This document shows positions 58,266 to 64,000 of a stretch of DNA of 64,000 bases, in pieces. A program made the translations under genes and the position numbers. Position 1 is the stretch's first letter. Each line of letters begins with the position of its first letter. The notes beneath the pieces are model-generated. The model saw nothing but the letters and a program-made list of their open reading frames with translations. It was not told the origin of the DNA and made no database searches. The DNA comes from Mytilus galloprovincialis (taxonomy: Eukaryota > Mollusca > Bivalvia > Mytilida > Mytilidae): positions 33,542,958 through 33,606,957 of the forward strand of contig NC_134842.1 in NCBI RefSeq assembly GCF_965363235.1, read 5' to 3'.

Positions 58266-58639
58266 ACTTTTTTGCAATCTAATTCCCCTAACAATTTTAA
58301 GTACAACTGCAGACCTTACACAACAGAAATGATTTATACACCGATATTGCAGAATTTTACTGAACAAAAAAATCTTTTATGTACTTCCGACCATCCCATC
58401 CGAATATGGGAAAAAAATATGTAAAGTTTATCGTGTTTCTTTTCAATATAAATTGTTATGGTAAATTTAAACCAAACTATTCTCTTAATTGGCTCACATG
58501 GTTCACGAAAAAAAAAAACCAACAGAAAGATAAAATTAAACGAAATAAATTAAAAAAATTATTATGGAACAAAGTTATCTGTTTATGCATTTGGTATTTC
58601 CGTATGAATGTAAAGTTGTTTCTGGAAGAAACCAACATC

Positions 58640-58785
58640 ATCAAACGGTGTATTTTATAGCTGACTATGCGGTATGGGCTTTGCTCATTGTTGAAGGCCG
58701 TACGGTGACCTATAGTTGTTAGTTTCTGTATCATTTGGTCTCTTGTGGAGAGCTGTCTCATTGTCAATCATACCACATCTTTCTA
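58640..58785 (-). repeat. Repeat C fragment, inverted
   Basis: tagctgactatgcggtatgg, gttgaaggccgtacggtgac and gagagctgtctcattgtcaa. Open frames at 58379-58767 on both strands have no recognisable domain. Confidence 0.7.
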
Positions 58786-59148
58786 TATTAAATAATCCTA
58801 AGGTATATATGTATTATCGTTATGTTACGAAATTTGATCTTACTTTCTGATAGTTTCCTTTCTCAGATTCTTTAAATATTGTTTATCTCAACTCAGTTGC
58901 TTTACTCACTTTCGCAGTACCGACAGGTCCATGGATTTTTTTGTATGAAAATTTGGTTCATTCCGACCTGAAAGTATGTGGTTTCATATTAGTTTTGAAC
59001 TCTGTGACATTCTTTTAATCGTGTGGGATTACTTTTGATTAAAACCCTATGACATGCCTTTACATTCAAGTTGCCATGACAGAATAAGGACTGAAATCGG
59101 TCATTGGTTTGAACTCTGTGTCATTCACTTATATTCAATTGTGGCCTT
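58786..59148. other. Upstream flank of chitin-binding gene 2
   Basis: Three phrases of the type gaactctgtgacattc / aaccctatgacatgcc / gaactctgtgtcattc recur at 45-120-base spacing (58996-59118), a weak degenerate repeat. Nothing else recognised. Confidence 0.35.
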
Positions 59149-59172
59149 TTCGATATGAGAACGGGAAATCCC
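59149..59172 (+). promoter_or_regulatory. Upstream block with NF-kappaB-type site, chitin-binding gene 2
   Basis: TTCGATATGAGAAC (59149-59162) pairs with the block upstream of gene 1. GGGAAATCCC (59163-59172) is a full match to GGGRNNYYCC, directly after the block and 107 bases before the ATG. Confidence 0.5.
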
Positions 59173-59279
59173 AGGACAGTAATCTGTCATTACTTTGATA
59201 ATTCCAGACGAAGTTCGTGCACGTGAACTTGTTATCGTCTGCCCTTTTACTTATCTTAAATTTCAATTTAGAATAAACA

Positions 59280-62200
59280 ATGGAGTACAAACCAGCTGTT
59301 TTGTTCCTAATCTTCTTGTGTTATGGTAAGGATTGAGTTTATTATGTAATGTAATTTCTAAATATTACTTATATACACTATTTCATTATTTCTTCTTTTG
59401 TTAGGATAAATTTCTACATTAAAGGAAGCCACTTCAACCATTCTACGTTAGGCCAGTACTCAGTCACCGAGAATTATAGAACTGGCAATATCAAGTTTTG
59501 TCTCTAATATTTTGTATCTTTTGCAACGAATATAAGTCTCAGAAATGATTTGTTTTTAATGAATTGGTGAACTTACAACTGTACTTAAATGTAATTTGAT
59601 GACCTGCATTTATCAAGCTTTACCACAAAAAAGATGAAATTTCTCACAGATCCTTCCTAAATGATAAACCAGAATGTGTCCATATTACACGGATGCCCCT
59701 CTCGCTGTATCAATCTCTAAGTTAAAAAATACCTTGACCAAAAACTTTAACCTGAAGCAGGACAGACGGACGGATTGTCAGTAGGAACCTGATATTCAGT
59801 GATTGTCGTTAACTTTGTTTATGTGGATCATAAGTGTTTTTCGTTTTTCGTTTTTTATATAAATTAGACCATTAGTTTTTCTTTTTGAATGATTTTGCAT
59901 TAGTTATTTTTGGGACATTGAAAGAAGCCACTACAATCATTGGATGTGAGGTCAGTACAGTTTTAACGGACTGTCACCGAGAATTATAGGACTGTGAATT
60001 TCAATTGTTTTACCCAATATTTTGTGTCTTTTGTAATGAATATAAAAGATTTTTTTTTTAATGACCTAGTGAAATTAAAATAGTTCTTAAATGTAATCCT
60101 ACTTGCCATTCATCAAGCTTTACCACAAAATAAGATGCAATTGCTCAAAGATCTTTCCTGATAAACAAGAATGTGTCCATAGTACACGAATGCCCCACTC
60201 GAACTATCATTTTCTATGTTTAGTTGAGCGTCAAATTTAGGTCAAATCTCTAGTTTGGTATTCAAATTTGAAAAATCATATAATAGGGAACATATGCTCT
60301 AAGTTTCAAGTTGATTTAACTTCAACTTCTTAAAAAAATTAAGGCAACAGTAGTATACCGCTGTTCAAACGTCATAAATCGATTGAGAGAACACATACCC
60401 GGGTTACAAACTAAAAACCGAGGGAAACACATAAACTGTAAGAGGAAAACAAGGAAACAACAGAACACTGGACACTGAAAAGTACCTTGACCAAACACTT
60501 TGCCCTGAAGCGGGACAGACGAACTGATGGACATTAGGAACCTGATTTTCAGTGCTTGTCGCTTGTTGATGTGGATCATAAGTGTTTTTCGTTTTTCGTT
60601 TTTTTATATAGATTAGACCGTTAGTTTTTCTATTTGAATGATTCAAATCAACATACTATGCATAAACATGATAAATATCGTTTAATGAGGCAATACACAA
60701 AATAAAACGATTTTTAATATCGTTTTCCTCGTGTTTGATTTCATTCTATTTCACAAATTATGTCTGTATTTTCTGGACAACTGTGCATAAATACTTTTTT
60801 TGCATGCAGTTTAGTATATATATTATACAAATAGAACGCCAAACAAATTTTAAGGGGGCTATGGTTTTTTTTCTGTGCAAACTTTTTTTTCGCCTTCGGC
60901 GAAGAACAATCTATCTTTTTAGCGACAAACCGAAAACAAGTTTTTTCTTTCAATTTTAGCATTACATATAGTGGGAGCTGAGGGTGAAACAAACATTTTT
61001 TTTTTCTCAGGGTCCAAAACAAATTATTTTTTTCACCAAAACCTGGAAACAAACTTTTTTTTCCAAAAAAAACCATAGCACTGACTACATTGTTGATGAT
61101 TAAGTACAGCTCTTTATAAGAACCAGGCCAGATTTTATCTATAATTGGCCTAGTAGAAGAAATAAATAAAAACTGCTCAAAAATAATTTTGACTGGGAAA
61201 ATATGAGTGGTTGCCATGGTAATGGACACACTATTTTTTGGTTGATAAGCGTGGGAAAATCTTTCAAAAATCAGCTAAATCACCACAATTCAGAGCCTGA
61301 TTATGAATAGAATCATGCATTTTTCATTAATGTTCATATGTAACATTGATACAACTTGGTTTAAGCTTCATTTTAGTGAAGATTGCATGTCAACCAAATT
61401 TGTAAATTTTTTGAAAATTTTTGCCAAAAATGTATATTTTCAACTTTTCTGAAATTGGGATTTTTGCGAAATTATCAAATTTTCTCTGGTGTTTTTCAGA
61501 AAAGTGCAAATGTGTACAGAATAGTTAGCACTGTAGTTATGAAGTTACCAAATTAAATAAACAAATGCGTGGGATTTTTTTTAGTTTTATCACCATAGCA
61601 ACCAATTTTTTCATTAGAAACGGAGTTTTTATTTGCAGAATATTGCAGTTTAAGAGCTCAAATGTCCTGAATTGTTTTATAATCGATAAGAAACTACATA
61701 AAAGCTAACGAAAACTTAAAATTACTATCGTTAAGTGTTTTTGACTTCAATTGTTACCACGGAATCACATAATATCCATAGCAACATCCCCTTAAAAACT
61801 GCATAAATAGAAATTTATGTAAAAAAACATAAATAGAGGCTGTTTATTTTCAAATTGGAATATGAGTTCATTCTTTGCTTCACTCTCAGTCTTTTCTGGG
61901 TTTTTTTCTTTAGATTGTTCAATAAATATAATATATAATGTAACATTTGGGTTGGGGGATGAGGGGGTGGCGTGGAAAAAGGGGGAGGGAGGTATGTTGA
62001 TTTTTTTAAATGTTGCATACCAGTAGATACTTGTAAAGATAACTGGGTTTGGTCGGACTTTGTTCCGAGTTCATCATCTTATAATCAAATTTTTGAAAGT
62101 TAACAGATGATGAACTTCATGGGATTGCAATAGCCGGGCCAACCTGGCTTATGGCAATGCAAGGTAGATATGGCCCAAATAATTGTAAGAACATTCTTAA

Positions 62201-64000
62201 TTTCTTATGGCACACACCCGCCTGAGATGTTTTTCCACCAGCATAAATCACAAAATTGACCTGTAACATAATATTAAGCTGTACAAACCAATAATAGAAT
62301 CATTTGGTCAAAGCATTTCTAAACTGAAACTGAAGTGTGATGGACAGACGGATAGACGGACAGGCAAATTGAACACATTTTAAGTTGGTGGTGACTTAAA
62401 AATAATATTAGTCAATTGGTGTTCACTAATATCAGAAGTCCAGTATAATGGAATCCTCTTAATATATACATGTAGCTACTAACATTTCATTAATAACTCC
62501 TTTGTTGTACTACTATCCCGCAATTGGAATTTAGGATATCCGAGATAGACAAATAGAATACATCTGCTAAGTTGGAATTGTGCTAATCCCGGTAAAATAA
62601 TTATACTATTACCCGCAAAATTATCAAATCAAAATTTTCAAGCAAAATAATTGAATCAATATATCTCATAAGTTCAAGCTCTATCTCAATTACAATGCCT
62701 AGGCAAACATGAATACAAACCAAGCAAGCAAGTCTTACGTATCTGCTGTATATTTAGACCGAAATCGTAGACTGCTTTTCCGGTAGCAATCATTTAATTT
62801 TCGGGGGGGGGGGGGGGGGGGGGTAAGTTACTTGAAATGGCACATTAGTTTACAATCTCCGGGGAAGAGATCACATATCCGTTCCGTTCAATACAACGGA
62901 TTTCTTTTTGGAAAAAGAACTATATTAATGTGTTATTGAAGAAAATGAGTATAGTCTTATTTTCAAAATTGTCCTAGGGGCGGGAGGGAGGACCCAAACC
63001 CTCCTAGCAGGTTCGGATCACTACGTGAAAAAAAATTGTTTTTGATTGGCCCCGGTAAAAAATACAAGTTACATTGCCTGGAAAAAATTACAGGTTATTT
63101 ACATGGAAAAACATTACAAGTTACTTTGGGTTAATGTAAAAAAAAAGTCAAAGACCTCCACCCCCCCATCAGAAAATCACATGGTTGCTACTTTAGCTGT
63201 CCAAGATATATGTATACAATGATGGCGTTTAATAGGAAAGGATATATTTAATCTTACATATAAAAGTCCTGATTCACAACACCAAAATTTATTTAAAAAT
63301 GCATATAACTATTCAGTAATGTGACAGTAATTATTCATTTGTCTGTCCGTTAAATTGTTAAAAGTAAAATAACTAAAATACCGACCTCCGAGGAAAATTC
63401 AAAATGGAAAAACTCAAAAACAAATGGCAAAATCAAAAGTTCAAACTCATCAAACGAATGGATAACAACTGATATATTCCTGACTTGGCACAGTCATATT
63501 TTAATGTAGAAATTGTGAATTAAACCGGGTTGAATAACTAGCCAAACCTCTCTGGTTTACATAAAAGATAGTCTTTCATAAGCACAAGAGTTTTCTCCAG
63601 TTGTTGACGAGGATCGCGAAGACTTTTTGTTTAGTGCTGTGTAATGTTTTGTTTGAATTAAATTTTGTCTTTTGGTCATGATGTTGTTTGATTTTCATCG
63701 ACTTATGGTTTTAATGGCCAATTGTTATCTACATTCTTGTTGAAATGTTTTACGGTTCTGTAGTTCTGTCGTGTTTTAAATGCGTGGCATTATTCCCTAT
63801 TTTTTTTCAGAAGTTAAATTTATCTATTGATCTCGTTAATATGTTTTTCTAAACTCGTTATATTCTAGTGTGAAAGCAGTGTATAATATCATGCTTTTTA
63901 CCTATTTGATATAAAGTGATCATTTTGTAGATGTGTCCTTTTCTGCGGATTGTATTGGACTACAAGATGGTAATTACCAGTTAAACTGCCAGACGTATAA
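59280..64000 (+). CDS. Paralogous secreted chitin-binding protein, first two exons, cut by window edge
   Basis: Exon 1 is 59280-59325 (MEYKPAVLFLIFLCY, donor GTAAGG, phase 1). Exon 2 starts at 63931 after CATTTTGTAG and reads DVSFSADCIGLQDGNYQLNC QTY to the edge. It matches the start of domain 1 of the gene at 50790 (AGDCVGKGDGVFEIGCRSY) with the same phase, signal-peptide exon and first two cysteines. The gene must continue beyond 64000. Intron 1 is 4.6 kb and full of repeats, against 0.7 kb in the paralogue. Confidence 0.8.
59400..60540 (+). repeat. Repeat K, two tandem copies
   Basis: Copy 1 (59417-59800) and copy 2 (59930-60540) share caccgagaattata, catcaagctttaccacaaaa, aatgtgtccata and accttgaccaaa. 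Copy 2 also keeps aagtttcaagttgatttaac, seen at 35279. Repeat A tail fragments (ataagtgtttttcgtttttc) follow both copies at 59795-59925 and 60540-60650, so the duplication included an adjoining repeat A piece. It lies in intron 1 of chitin-binding gene 2. Confidence 0.7.
60345..60480 (+). repeat. Repeat E inserted in repeat K
   Basis: aaggcaacagtagtataccg, tcgattgagagaacacatac, aaaccgagggaaacacataa and gaggaaaacaaggaaacaac lie between cttcaacttcttaaaa and agtaccttgaccaaacactt, which adjoin in repeat K elsewhere. Confidence 0.75.
60854..61080. mobile_element. About 227-bp inverted-end element with GCTATGGTTTTTTT ends
   Basis: ggggggctatggttttttt-type left end (GGGGGCTATGG at 60854) is mirrored by aaaaaaaaccatagc ending at 61079; aaactttttttt occurs just inside both ends. 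The 162-residue minus-strand open frame across it is a shadow of T/A runs. It lies in intron 1 of chitin-binding gene 2. Confidence 0.6.
61081..62782. other. Unassigned intronic DNA
   Basis: Words of the type ttgccatggtaatgg (61213), tcaccatagcaacca (61588) and atccatagcaacatc (61775) recur in opposite senses. A G-rich purine stretch lies at 61950-61995. No exon with fitting splice phase was recognised. Confidence 0.4.
62783..63191. mobile_element. 409-bp inverted-end element with terminal G/C tract
   Basis: GTAGCAATCATTTAATTTTC then 21 G (62803-62823) at the left; the right end, inverted, reads GTAGCAACCATGTGATTTTC then ggggggg. The middle repeats attacaagttac-type words. A solo left end of this family is at 5473. 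It lies in intron 1 of chitin-binding gene 2. Confidence 0.7.
63365..63560 (+). repeat. Repeat G copy
   Basis: ataccgacctccgaggaaaa, caaatggcaaaatcaaaagt, catcaaacgaatggataaca and cctgacttggcacagtcata. It lies in intron 1 of chitin-binding gene 2. Confidence 0.75.

Noticed and set aside
60741-61229. 162-residue minus-strand open frame
   Set aside because: Lys/Phe-rich translation of T and A runs across a MITE; no domain.
1-64000. tRNA, rRNA or LTR-retroelement genes
   Set aside because: No cloverleaf with A and B boxes, no rRNA-like conserved runs, and no paired LTRs or gag-pol frames were recognised on either strand.

Overview
The window looks like nuclear DNA of a marine bivalve, most likely a mussel (Mytilus or a close relative). 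The evidence is AT-rich sequence with small exons in long introns, GT-AG splice sites, very dense short interspersed repeats of kinds I remember from mussel genomes (memory, not a search), and gene content typical of molluscs. No bacterial-style operons, rRNA, tRNA or CRISPR arrays were seen. Repeat letters A to L are labels I made up for families recurring in this window.

Five protein-coding genes can be supported. (1) An IL-17-like secreted cytokine lies on the minus strand with its main exon at 5943-6404. (2) A dCTP pyrophosphatase 1 (DCTPP1/MazG-type) gene lies on the minus strand, 17377-23524, with four exons whose phases all fit. (3) A single-pass membrane protein with an EMI-like cysteine-rich ectodomain lies on the plus strand, 23774-31001, with six exons. 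Genes 2 and 3 are head to head with 249 bases between their ATGs. (4) A secreted protein with two peritrophin-A (CBM14) chitin-binding domains lies on the plus strand, 50790-54258, with four exons. (5) The first two exons of a paralogue of gene 4 start at 59280 and run off the right edge. Genes 4 and 5 share intron phase, a 14-base upstream block (12 of 14 identical) and an NF-kappaB-type site each, suggesting a tandem, possibly immune-regulated, pair.

Layout: 1-5.4 kb dispersed and tandem repeats; 5.5-7.7 kb the IL-17-like gene; 7.7-17.3 kb repeats, including a nested stack at 13.0-15.8 kb; 17.4-31.0 kb the DCTPP1 and EMI-like pair; 31.0-41.0 kb repeats and unassigned AT-rich DNA, including a near-perfect 86-base-arm inverted repeat at 32.2-32.5 kb; 41.1-44.3 kb and 46.5-50.7 kb two large terminal-inverted-repeat (TIR) elements; 50.8-54.3 kb the first chitin-binding gene; 55.4-57.1 kb a TIR element built from hairpin-bearing satellite units; 57.1-59.2 kb small elements; 59.3-64.0 kb the second chitin-binding gene.

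The genes do not form a pathway. DCTPP1 is nucleotide-pool housekeeping; the IL-17-like, EMI-like and chitin-binding products are secreted or surface proteins, plausible in haemocyte, barrier or shell biology. The strongest unexplained structure is the set of palindromic and TIR elements and the way short repeats have inserted into one another, which allows insertion order and target duplications to be read directly.
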